Positions 36,613 through 47,520 of a stretch of 64,000 bases of DNA are shown one piece after another. The position numbers were made by a program, and so were the translations under genes. The notes beneath the pieces were generated by a model. It had not been told where the DNA came from. It saw nothing but the letters and a program-made list of their open reading frames with translations, and made no database searches. The DNA lies in assembly GCA_008360975.2 (NCBI GenBank), contig CM039182.1, positions 81,437,405 through 81,501,404 of the forward strand, read 5' to 3'. The first letter of the stretch is position 1. Each line of letters opens with the position of its first letter. Source of the stretch: Lichenostomus cassidix. Its lineage: Eukaryota; Chordata; Aves; Passeriformes; Meliphagidae.

Positions 36613-39600
36613 AGAAAATAGTAATTAGTGGTGCATTATTTATTTTCAGAGTAGCCCCAAATTTGCATACTGATATTAACACTCTGTAGAATTTTCACTA
36701 CCTTCATTGTTTGGTGCTGAGAGGAGCATATGTGGGTCCCTTTGAACAAATCTGTTCTTGGATTTTTGAATATTTGTTCCAATTAAAAAAAAGTAATAGC
36801 TCCCTTAAAACAGTGGAAGTGGGACTAGAATTCTTACACTAGAACTACAGACGCCAGTATATTTTCACTTTGAAGTTTTGAACATCAAAAATAGGATCAA
36901 AGTGAATCTTTATTAGCGGAAGCAGACAGGATTTTTTCCTTTCTCAATTCACCTGCTTATTAATTTTGCAGCTACCACTGATTTATTATTCCCTAAAAGC
37001 TATGTAAAACATAAAAAATTAGAGTCTAGTATAGATTCCAGAGACAGATAGTAGCAAATATATGCTACATATTTAGTATTTTTGAATAGAAATGTCTTCT
37101 TTTTGCTGCTTTAAGCATAATATTAACTTTAATAGTAAAATAAGAGCTGTAGAGAGGTCTTCATATTCATGGTGACCCACATAGCTCCCAAAATAAAGTC
37201 CTCTGGCTCTTTCAATTTGATTCTTATGACTTAAATTCTCTAGTTACACAAAGAGCAAAGAGTTTCTTACAGCAAGATGCAGGGAAGCTGTCCTGAGAGA
37301 GGTGGCATGTTCCCCAAATATCCAACAGACTCTAACCTAAACACCCAGCGCCCCATTCAGTGTGAAAAAAAAAAACATTGTTGAATACTTAGGCATCTGT
37401 GCTACAGCTTTAGGCCATGCATGATTCATCACATGGACACTCCCTATTCTGCCATTGTCTTTCAGTTTTGGAGTTTCCAAAAGACATTGCAAGCATTCCC
37501 ACTCCCTACTTCTGAAGATGGCACGTCCCATGAACTCCATCAAACAGCAAATGCAGCCAGTTCACACATTAAGGGATTTCCCTTATCCAAAACTCCTGAA
37601 AGCTTCCTATCCCACTAAAGGCCCAACCCAGCCCATGACACCTAGAAGACAACCATTTCAGAGCTGGCATTACAGGGGAAAAGTCAGCACCACCACTGAC
37701 ACTCCAACACTAAGCAAGATAACCATGCTCTGCTACATAGAGTGTCACGAAGTGTTGGCTCATCACTGGAATGATAAATAACCACACCAGGGCACGAACA
37801 GGCTCAGGGCAGGACAGTAGGTACTGCTAGAAAAAAAAGCAATAATGCTGACAGTCAATGTCATTGGACTCCTGAAAACATACCTAGATGTCTGCCAAGA
37901 GCTGGCCATGCAGCCAACACACCAACACTCTACAGGCCATTTGCAAAGCCAAGAGATACAGGCAAGGAAGAAGGAGCCTATTTTCTGGGGCAGAGGGCCA
38001 TATTGCCCATCTGGTCAGTCAGTCTGCTTAAGGAGTGGCTCCTTGGGAAACAGTTGGCATCCTAGTTGTACTCTGGAAGAGGCTGGAGAATTTCTACATG
38101 AATGTAAAAATGAGCAAATGAAAAGCCTATGTCTGATGTAGGTAAGAGCATTAAATTTAATTCTTCTAATTGGGTAGTATAACAGTCATTGCCTCACTCT
38201 TGGCACACCTCATGTACAGATAGATAGAGAACTGTGTCTCTAATGCTTCATGGCCCCACTTGGGCACCTCTTGTTCCTCTCAGTGTATATATATGGAATA
38301 TAGACATGTTTTTATTGCTGAATTACTGATATAAACCATTGCACAAGATGCTGTTCCCTCGCATCACTTGAAGCAGAGGGAGTTCTTCATCTGGCAGGAT
38401 GTCTCCAAGTAGAGTCCCAAGCCTGCAAATCAGTTCTATAGCCAGTAAGGAATCCACCATGTGAGAGTCACCACTCAGTTCTGACCACAACTTCTGAGAT
38501 TTCTTGCCCTGCATTTACAGATGCTTTTTTCTCCATCTCTGGAATATATTGATAAGGAATTACAGTAATGACATGTTTGTGGTCCTCCCTTCTTCAGATT
38601 GCCTATGAGGATGCACACGCAGGGAAGCTGGAGAGGATGAAGGAACTCAGAGTGGTGCTGAATACTGATAACCCTCCTGGAGCCTCCTGCAGTGAAGAGC
38701 TCATTGGCTGGATTTTTCCTGCTGCTGGGTGTGGTGTGGAATGAATGTCATTTCTAGTAAGCACAGAACACAATTGTTTTTTCCAACACATTTTGCCAGA
38801 ATGGTCAAAATTCAGGGTGAGATGACTTTTTTGAACCCCAAAAATGTAGCCATTCCATCTGGCTTTCTGAAACAGAAGAAATTGCCTACTCCTCAGGGAA
38901 GCTACATGTAATAGTAAGAATTCTAGTTTGGGTTTTAAGTAGCAACGATTTTCTCCTCCATACTCACCTCTACTACCAGGTTTCTTCCCTATTCACAAAC
39001 ATGTCAAAGACTTGCTAATACAGGTTTCTAAAGTACAGAAGGAAAAACACTATCCATTTTCCTTTTTTTCACTCCCAAGCTCTGCAGTGCTCTTTGTTAG
39101 CAGTATAATGAAGGCACTGTAGGGTTAGTACATAATTGCTAATATTTTGGATGCTCTAACTGTTTTCTAAAATTCTACCAACTAGAGCAACTCATGGTTT
39201 CTCAGAACAAAAATCTTTCTCTCCTGGTTTTATTTGCCTTATATGTCTGAAACCGCACAGCTGAGATCAAGACAAGACAGAATGAGAAAGAAAAAGAAAT
39301 AGGCATTGTGTCAGGAGTACAAGAAAGATGAAGCCAGTGCACTTCACTACCTGCTAAATTAATGTTTCTTTTGTATCGACATGCAACTGCAAGAAAATAA
39401 AATATCTCCTTTTCTTCCCCTCTTTGTTAAGAAACAGCTTCCTGTATGAGGATTATCTGTATGAGTCTAAGATAAAAATGTATATGTTTTCCTTATATAA
39501 TCAGCTAAATCTCAAGTATGGCAGTGGTGAACTAAGGAAAAAAACTAATATTAATACATACCCTGTTAAAAATTTTGATTGAGAGAAGCTCTTTAAATGA

Positions 39601-41424
39601 TACCAAAGAATTGTGTCATGCTTTCTGAGATGGGGACTAATGTGCTCCCCAGTGTGGCACAGAACCAAAATCAATGACAATAGATTAACTTTAATATGCT
39701 GGATGTAATAGTTGCATTTTGGAAGGAACATTATCTCAAATTGGCTTTAGCCATGCTACTAGAACAAATAAGGCCAATACGTAGAAGTTAAATGCATTCC
39801 AATCCATTTAAATGAAATGTATTTAGTCAATACTACCAAACACACATTTTTCTTTGGCAGGCAGGACTCTGGGACATCTCTCTGATGACTTTGGGTGTGA
39901 ACATCTGTCAGCCACAAATAGAGCTTTTACTAATCCAACCAGTACTGAGGGCAGGTAAAATAAGTTCAATGGAAGATTCAGTTGTTTAGTACCTTGGCTG
40001 TATACCAAAAAAGCTGTTCCTACTGAAACCAGTTAGAAAGCATTTCCAGATCCATTTGCAATACACACTAATCTTTTCTGAGCTCCCCCTGTTCCCTAAG
40101 GCAAATTGGACATGCTACAATTCTGAGATGGTGGTACCATGTGCTCCCTCATGACATGTTAAGGAATATATGCCTATTTCTCTGTGCACTCGCTTTTCCC
40201 AGACATTTTTACAAATCCTGAAATGATTTTGGGATATTCTATCATCTGTGAATGATGTTAATTGCTTTAGAAATAAACTGCCCACTAGAGAAAAATGTGT
40301 GAGATAGCTGACCATCCAAATCCCTACTTCATTCATTGTTTAAGAGGCAATGTCAAAATTTAAAGCCGTCTGAAGAGTCTGTCAGAGATAACTGGGAGAC
40401 AGAGAGGGCAATCAGAAAAACCCTTAAGGGTTTATTTCTATTTAGTTGAGCAGCTCAGATTGCTGCCAAACATTAGTGGAGTAAGAAATTTTGACTTCAT
40501 GAAGTGACTATTAGAGGGGGCCAACATGAATTCACAGGTATGTGCCAGCCTTGAATCCAACAAAGCTCTTCATCTCAGTAAAGGACTTATTATATTTTTA
40601 GCAGCAGGTTTCACAGGTTGATTATGGACTGTGTTTTGGCGTATCTTCTTTCACCAATTTACATCCCTCTGAGCAAAAAAAAAGTCTGAATATCCAAAAA
40701 TATTTAATTTTGAAGTTGACATAAGTGTCTCCTGCTTCAAAGGGGCCACTAACTACATGCAGTTTTCAGAATTCTGAAAAATGAAAGAACAAATTACAGT
40801 CTATATTTGTAAAGAAATGTTGTCAAGAGTGGCTGTTAGCCTCTCTCTCTTCTGTATGTCCCTTATTTGTGAAAGATTCATAGAATTGTCTGTGATTCTC
40901 TCTACTGAAAATTTTGCAAAAGTGAATGACTGTTTATATGTGTCATAAACAATCCGTTTTATGAATGATGATGTGGAGAAAAGAGTTCATGATATGCTGA
41001 ATATGAAATTTTAAATTAAAAGATAGTGCAGTTGACGCTAAAAAAGAGTAGTGTCTTTAAATACCACATAGAATTGAAGCTATGGAATTAATTCACTGTC
41101 AGAAAAAAAAAATAGAAGTAATTTAGACAACACTCAACAGCATTTCAAAGATTATGCATTTATACAGCTGATTTCAACTTAATGGTTGGCAGACGTCTGT
41201 TTATCTTTCACTGGCATGCTTCCCCCTCTCTTTCTCCCAGAAGTACCAAATACAAGATGGATGTGTGTCTCTCTTGAGGAACTCTGTTTCAAAAAGATGT
41301 GAATGAGTAACAGAACTAGAGGGTTAGCACACGAGCTGCAGGGCAGGTGAGGTGCTCACTGTAGGGGTGACTAGAGCAGATACTGCTGAAAGAATAAATA
41401 CCATGCCAGCAGAAGGTGGTTGGT

Positions 41425-41457
41425 GTATTTTTTTAAGTACTGTATTTTTTAAGTACC
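41425..41457. repeat. 16-17-bp tandem duplication
   Basis: GTATTTTTTTAAGTACT is followed directly by GTATTTTTTAAGTACC. The copies differ by one T in the homopolymer and by the last base. Confidence 0.85.
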
Positions 41458-42072
41458 TGAAACTAATACTTTCCAATATTTTGTTTAACAATGTTGTCAT
41501 AAAGCAAAGGTGCATGCCAAGACAGCATGCTTAATGTGCCAGGCTAGGATGCAAGACAGAGTCCTCATAAAAGAGGACTGCAATAACTGAAAGACCAGGA
41601 GGACTGAAATAATGAAAATAACTATAAAATCAGAATTGCTATATGCAAGGCAGTGCACTTGAAAAATACTGCACATCTCAGTGTAAATTGGGAGTTCCTG
41701 CTTGGAAATAACTGACAAGACATGGGACCTGTAATCTCAACTAATTAGCTACAGGTTTACTACAAGCTATCAAGATTAAGCACCAAAGAAAGCAAATGCA
41801 GTTCTATTATGTGTGAGGAAAGTATTTCAGGGAAAGAGGGGGAAATATTAATGTCATGATAACAGATAGTGGTCAACTCCATCAGGAAGATAACTCTTGA
41901 CTATCTGAGCTGAAAAATATGAGTGCAAAACATGTACAGAGAACTACAAAACCATGTTTAAGTTGTGGATATGGGGACCTAATATTTTCTCCCTACATCT
42001 TGCTAAAAGAGTAACCATCTGGATCCTATTGATGCTCCATTTCACCTTTGTGCCTTGATTTTTTTCTCGCAG

Positions 42073-42220
42073 TGTCCTGGTTTCTGCTGGGGTAGAGTTA
42101 GTTTTCTTCCCAATAGCTGTGGCAGTGCTGTGTTTCAGATTGAGGATGAGAATAATGTAGATAACACAGTGATGCTTCAGTTGTTGCTGAGTAGTGCTTA
42201 CCCCAAGCCAAGAACTTTCC
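42073..42220 (+). mobile_element. 5' part of an avian ERVL-type LTR
   Basis: The segment opens TGTCCTGGTTTCTGCTGGGG and continues TAGAGTTAGTTTTCTTCCCA, ATAGCTGTGGCAGTGCTGTG, ATGAGAATAATGTAGATAAC, ACAGTGATGCTTCAGTTGTT, GCTGAGTAGTGCTTACCCCA, and AGCCAAGAACTTT. I recognise this order from a widespread bird LTR family beginning TGTCCTGGTTTC.GCTGGGATAGAG, in plus orientation. The TG start is present. Similarity ends near 42220, well before the expected LTR end, so this is a truncated solo LTR without internal genes. No target-site duplication is evident because the right end is missing. Confidence 0.82.
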
Positions 42221-45009
42221 ATTTTCAGGAAATGGGGGAAAAGAGAGGGGTGTCCATCCAGATTTCACCCCAACACAGAACAAACTCCTACTGAGTGACA
42301 TAAGTGGACATGGGAAAAGATTCCTTTAAAGGAGACTGGAGGAGCTTGTTTTTTTCCTAAAGCTGCAAAATTAAGACTTAGCTGAAGCAATTTTTTCTAT
42401 TAATAGAGGAGAGTGTTTAATACCAGAAAGAGAGAAAATCCACATGATAAAACTACCATAAAAGCAAATTGATAAAAGCCGCCTATATGTAAGTGTAACT
42501 GGATGAAAAAGAAGGTCTATAGCAAGTATCAGAGCAGTGAAATTCTGAACCACCTTTAAAAAAGATCTGTCTGTTCCCAAGATTTATTCCTTTTACAAAT
42601 AGAATTTCAAGTGTCTTGGAGGAGGATTATCAGATTTTGTGCTTATGCAAGGCAAGGCCAGGACTCAAGAAGCCCTGCTAAACCTACCTCTGCAAGATTT
42701 CACTAGAGCCATGGTTTTCAAATGGCTGTTTCTAATTCACATTTATTTTTGCAGACCATTATTTAACTACTTATATGCTGACTGTGTACATCATTGTTTT
42801 AGCAGGGCAACAGGTAAGCCTGTGCTGTGTCTTGCAGAAATTTAGGCATATTTCCCTAAAAATTTTCATTCCAAGACAGAAATAATACACTTCGTATTGG
42901 ACATAATACTGTAGTAGCCAACAGTGAATGTTTGAGACCATGCTAAATACAATAAGGTACACCTCCATGTCACTGTTAGGAAGTATAGAACTCACTTTTT
43001 TAACTACAGAGAGAAGCCAGAATTTGGTTTGTGTTGTTAAAGATAGATATTGGGCAGCTGAATGCCTTGCTAGGAAAAAGATTTTAATGCTTAGGCTTTT
43101 TAAGAATTCCCTTTACTTGGTCTCACTACTTGCAAATTCAAGTCCACCCATAACTAAATTGTCACCAGGAAAATCCTCCAGGGCCCAACAGAACCCAAGG
43201 ACTACCCAGTGCTGAGCAGCTCAGTCACTGCATCTCATTTATTCTCTGTCATAACCTATAAATTATTTTTCTTTCATCTTGTTTTCAGCCTTACAGAAGA
43301 AATTTGAAGAGACAGCCTGTGCCTATCCCAGAGAATGCGACTGATCCCTTGATGTGCTAAATTTGTGGATGTCCTGTTTATGGCCTCTGACTTGGTGTTA
43401 GGCAACTGACTTGGGGTTGTAGCTCCCACTCCAAGAACAAGACAACTAAAAGTAATACTCAGTGGTGTGACATTGAAGAAATGCTGTATCTCCAGGACCA
43501 TGTGATGATGCCAATGTCTGCAGCCATTGACCCAAGCACAACCAGCATGCCAAGGCACATCCCACCTGTGCAGTTTTTCAGGAGAACAACAGAATGAAAG
43601 GCAATTGCTATAAACAGTGGTATGATTTCCCAACACAAGCAGAAGTGGATGCTTCTTTATTTCAGAGCCACACAGCTCAGCACTGCCAGGTATGGCAGCA
43701 CCAAAGACACAGTGACTTGTCATTGTATTTGCAGCAGCGATGGCACCAGTGAAGGACACAGAGCCCTCTCCCAGCAGTTAGATTTTACCTGATTAATATG
43801 GCTAAAAGCATACCAAAAATTCCCAAATTTCTTTTTTTCTCCCTGAAAACTTGAAGCAAAGCCATGGGAAAAGCAGTCAGCTTCTGAGAAACACAGAAAT
43901 TCCTGGCAAGGTGTTGCTCTCAGCTGGAGACAGTGAAAAGGCTGATATACAAATATCCAGAACAATTTTCAGACAGCTTCTGTTCATCAGAAAGTTGGTC
44001 TTTAGCTCACCCCTCAGTTACCCTCCATTCTGTCTTGGTTTCTTTAAAGAGCATTCTCCATGTCCTTGATACTTCGTATTGCATGTAGGTCTTGAGGTGA
44101 TGGTGGTAGGGAGCTCCAGGAGCAGCAGGGACAAGAAGGAGGAGCTCCAGAGTGGAACAGAAATCCATGTCAGTCTGTGGAGAACTGCAAGCCAGAGCAG
44201 GGGAAAAGAGTGAAGAGGGAGGAGACAGCAGACCTACTGTTATTTACTGAGCGTACATGGCACCCCCCTGTGCATCCTTCACATCCCCCTGTGCCTGTGG
44301 GTGGGGTAGAGGAGTCTAAAGGAATGGAGTTGAAAGGAATTAAGTTCTCCTTGGGAGAGAGAAAAGGTTGTTTCAGTGTTTGGGGATTGGATTCTTACCA
44401 CCTAAATCTGTGAAATAGATTGGCAATTAATTAACTCTTGGCAAGTCAAGTCTGTTTTGCCTGTGTCAGTAATTGAAAAGCAATCTCCCTGTGTTTATCG
44501 CCACATGTGAATTTTCCCATTCCTGTTTTTTTCTCTTATTTTTTCTTATTTTCTCTCCCTGTCCCACTGGGAGCATAGTGCTGGAGTAAGTGAGCAGCTG
44601 GGTGAGAGTTTGGGTGTTAACTAAGACTAGCCCATCACATATTTACATCTGCAAGATGTATATAAAGAAAAACTCATGGCTGCTACCAAGGCTATAGAAG
44701 AAAATAAAATCCTAGGAGAGAATGAAATTATCTCAACTCAGTTTGCTTGCGGTTTCTGCTGATTTCTGCTCAATTATCCTTCTTTACTGTATCAGTAAAA
44801 CAATTGAGATAAGAAGCATTGGTATTTCACTCTTTTAAGTGTCATTCTCTTTAGGATTTTTTTTTCTCTACCATAACAATGTTACAGACTCATTGGGTCC
44901 TTTTTATACAAAGCTGAAGGTTGCATTTCACATTTGTAACTAATTTGCTGCAGCACAGCTACACACAAAAGATCCCTTTCCTCAGTCCAGTGAGACCCCC
45001 CCCCCCGGA
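42221..45009. other. Non-coding DNA with one long chance frame
   Basis: It includes the longest open frame of the window (43274-43759, minus, 161 codons). That frame has no recognisable domain, no start context and no neighbouring exons. It lies about 1 kb right of the LTR start, so decayed retroviral internal sequence was considered, but no gag, pol or env motif is visible. A C11 run occurs at 44996-45006. Confidence 0.45.
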
Positions 45010-45096
45010 ACACTGCCTCCATTTTTGGGGTCTCCAGCACAGGAAGGACATGAAGCCATTGGAGTGAATCCAGAGGAGAGACACCAAGATGATCTG
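45010..45096 (+). mobile_element. Short CR1 LINE fragment, plus orientation
   Basis: TTTTTGGGGTCTCCAGCACA, then GGAAGGACATGAAGCCATTG, GAGTGAATCCAGAGGAGAGA, and CACCAAGATGATCTG match the CR1 block 'CAGCACAGGAAGGACATGGA..TTGGAGCGAGTCCAGAGGAGGGC.AC.AAGATGAT'. Both ends are truncated. It begins directly after a C11 run. Confidence 0.85.
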
Positions 45097-46832
45097 TTGT
45101 TGTATATTCCATGCTCAAATGGTTTCTCAGAGAATGAAGTCTTTGAATAGCTCTGATTTTAGAGAGGTTTTTGAAATTTTATCCTGCTTTTGAGGAACAA
45201 GGGAGGAAAAATGGTTTAGGTTTAGTGATGGTGTCTTTCTAGTGGAATTTTGATCTAATCTGATTCTTCTTTCCACTTACTTGCATAGAGAAATGTATTA
45301 TTTATCATGTAATAATGCAAACAAAATTAATTCACTAATACGTATATTGGAAACAGGATTTCGGAAGAAGATTATAGGCAGATTCAAAGGTAAAGTTTAC
45401 TCCATCAAAAAAGGTGATAAATTCTGTCCTGCAGGCTGGTTTGAACATGCTTCTCAGAGGACATGGACAAGGTCACACAAATACTGCATTCCTGCTCATG
45501 CATTTGGTTACTTTCTTTCTTGTGGCAAAAGCAACATGTTGAAATATTCCCATGGATATGGAGGAGTGCAGTACAGAGGGGATTTCCCTGCTAGTAAAGC
45601 ACCACACAGCACTCCAGAGACATCCAGTGGAACACAGTTATGTTAGGGCAATCCCTACACTGTTTCTTACCCACGCTGGTAAAGTGAACTGGCCAGACTT
45701 CTGACATGCACCATTTCCTTCCTCTGAGCACCTACAGTACTTATAGATGCTAGGCTAGTACAAGAGCAACTAGAGCAAAATAGCTTTTAAACAAAATGTC
45801 TATAAACATGCCTCCTCTCTACCTACTGTCTCTTTTCACTGAGCTTTCCAGTACTGTCCAGACAGATTTAATCAGATTTCCAGTTGTAGATAACATCATT
45901 AACCTTCTGGGTGTGTAGGAAGCAGCCCTCTGTTTCCAGGCAGTTTCTTAGTGCACATTGTGCTGCAGACTCCCAACTCCCCCCTCCTCCATAACAATCC
46001 AGAGAAAGAAACCACACTTCTCCCTGCTGTCCTTCCCAGCACCCTTTTAAGAGAAGATAATGGAGAGCATCTCTAAACATCAAGTACAGATTTACTGCCC
46101 AATACATGCTCTGAAATTAGCCTTCAAGTGTCAAAAGCATTGCCTATTAATGATTAGTGACACTAAACTAGGGTTGAACCTTAGTTGCTCATATGGGTAT
46201 GTAAAAGGAAAAAAAAGGGTCCTATCCACATTTACAATGAATTATACAAGATCACAATGTTCAGGGGATATTGCTGTATTTGTGGGCATAATTTTTGCCT
46301 CGAACATACGATTTTAGCTCTCTGCTATTGCTCATCTGAGAATATTTTTATTCTTATTTTCTTCCCCATAGCATCTGTTGCAGAGAAGCAATATGTTTCT
46401 TTGCATTAAACAAATGCTGTACATAGGAGTTGTCTGACTTTAAAGCTTCAACTCCTTTCTTTTGCTTATGTGTTTTTCATTGTTGCTGAAAATATTTGAC
46501 AAAAGGCATATTGCTTACTTCGGTAATTATAAACCAGTAAATGATTCTGAATGCCCCAGCTGCAAAGATTTGCATTAGTCCCTTACAGTTTCCTAACTAC
46601 AAGCCTTAATATAGTAATATCTATACCAGGAACACAATAGCATTAGCAAAATTAACTTTGAATTTTATCTGAACACACTTTAAAAGAGAGGCCTGCACAG
46701 TTGGTACAATTCCTATGCAGTTGTCAAAGCCCTTTCACAGTCCTCCCCCTCCACATTGCTGTTTTGCATTATGTTGTTAACATCACATAGACAGACGGTG
46801 TCAGTCTTCCATGGTTAAGTGGTATGGTAAAA
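45097..46832. other. Unique non-coding DNA
   Basis: It contains a 121-codon plus frame (45281-45646) that begins at a TTG and shows no family signature. No repeat is recognised. Confidence 0.5.
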
Positions 46833-46940
46833 ATTATAGAAAAATTCATGTAGAAAAGGACCTTTGCAGGTCTTCTAGTCTAAATTTACCCTAAACAGGA
46901 CTAGCTTCATAGCTATGCAAGGTTGCTCAGGGCTGTGTCC
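46833..46940 (-). mobile_element. Old CR1 LINE 3' end, minus orientation
   Basis: The plus strand reads ATTATAGAAAAATTCATGTA, then GAAAAGGACCTTTGCAGGTC, TTCTAGTCTAAATTTACCC, and GCTATGCAAGGTTGCTCAGG followed by GCTGTGTCC. This corresponds to the reverse complement of a CR1 3' end ('GGAAAGGACCTT.AGATCAT..AGTCCAACCCCCCTGCC..GGTTGCTCA.GGCC.CATCC'). It is strongly diverged. It meets a plus-oriented CR1 at about 46945. Confidence 0.7.
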
Positions 46941-46944
46941 TGTG

Positions 46945-47520
46945 GGCCATCAGGCACAGCATCACCAGCCAGACAAGGGAGGGGATTGTCCTGCTCTGCT
47001 CTGCACTGGGGCAGCATCACCTCCAGTGCTGGGGGCAGCTTTGGGTGACACAATGTAAGGAAGGTATTAAGGTATTACAGAGCGTCCAAAGGAGGACAGA
47101 AAAGATGGTGAAAGGCCTGGAGAAAAAGCTGAATGAGAAGTGGCTCAGGTCTGTTCAGCCTGGAGGAGACTGAGGGGAGACCTCATTGCAGTTATAACTT
47201 CCTTATGAGGGAAGGAAAAGGAGCAGGCACTGATCTCTTCTCTGTGGTGATCAGTGACTGGACTTGAGGGAATGGCCTGAAGTTGTGTCAGGGGAGGTTT
47301 AGGTTGGATATCATGGAAAAGGTTCTTCACCCAGAGGCTGGGTACCGGAACAGGTTCCCCAGGAAAGTGGTCACAGCACCAGCCTGACAAAGTTCAAGAA
47401 GCATTTGGACAACAGTCTCAGGGCCGTGGCATGATTCTTGAGGCTGTCCTGTGCAAGGCCAGGAACTGGACTTTGATGATCTTTTTGGGTCCTTTCCAAC
47501 TAAGGATATTCTATGATTCC
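46945..47520 (+). mobile_element. CR1 LINE 3' half, plus orientation
   Basis: About 575 bases align in order with the 3' part of CR1: CCAGCCAGACAAGGGAGGGG, CTGCTCTGCTCTGCACTGGG, GAGCGTCCAAAGGAGGACAG, GGAGACTGAGGGGAGACCTC, CTTCCTTATGAGGGAAGG, GGTTCTTCACCCAGAGGCTG, GGAACAGGTTCCCCAGG, GTTCAAGAAGCATTTGGAC. The end is the hallmark GATGATCTTTTTGGGTCC followed by TTTCCAACTAAGGATATTCT and ATGATTCC. The 3' end is complete and the 5' end is truncated. This is one of the two best-preserved CR1 copies in the window. Confidence 0.93.

Larger units (their letters stand above)
34082..42072. other. Unique non-coding DNA, 8 kb
   Basis: No transposon is recognised. It includes the 160-codon minus frame at 35250-35732, a 15-bp tandem duplication at 36583-36612, a less AT-rich stretch at about 37400-38140 with several unsupported frames, a weak exon-like segment at 38598-38744, and a 16-17-bp tandem duplication at 41425-41457. 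Confidence 0.5.

Noticed and set aside
40515..40560. CR1-like phrase GGCCAACATGAATTCACAGG
   Set aside because: Only about 20 bases resemble the CR1 ORF2 block and nothing on either side continues the match.
45281..45646. 121-codon plus frame
   Set aside because: Starts at TTG, lacks any domain and has no supporting context.
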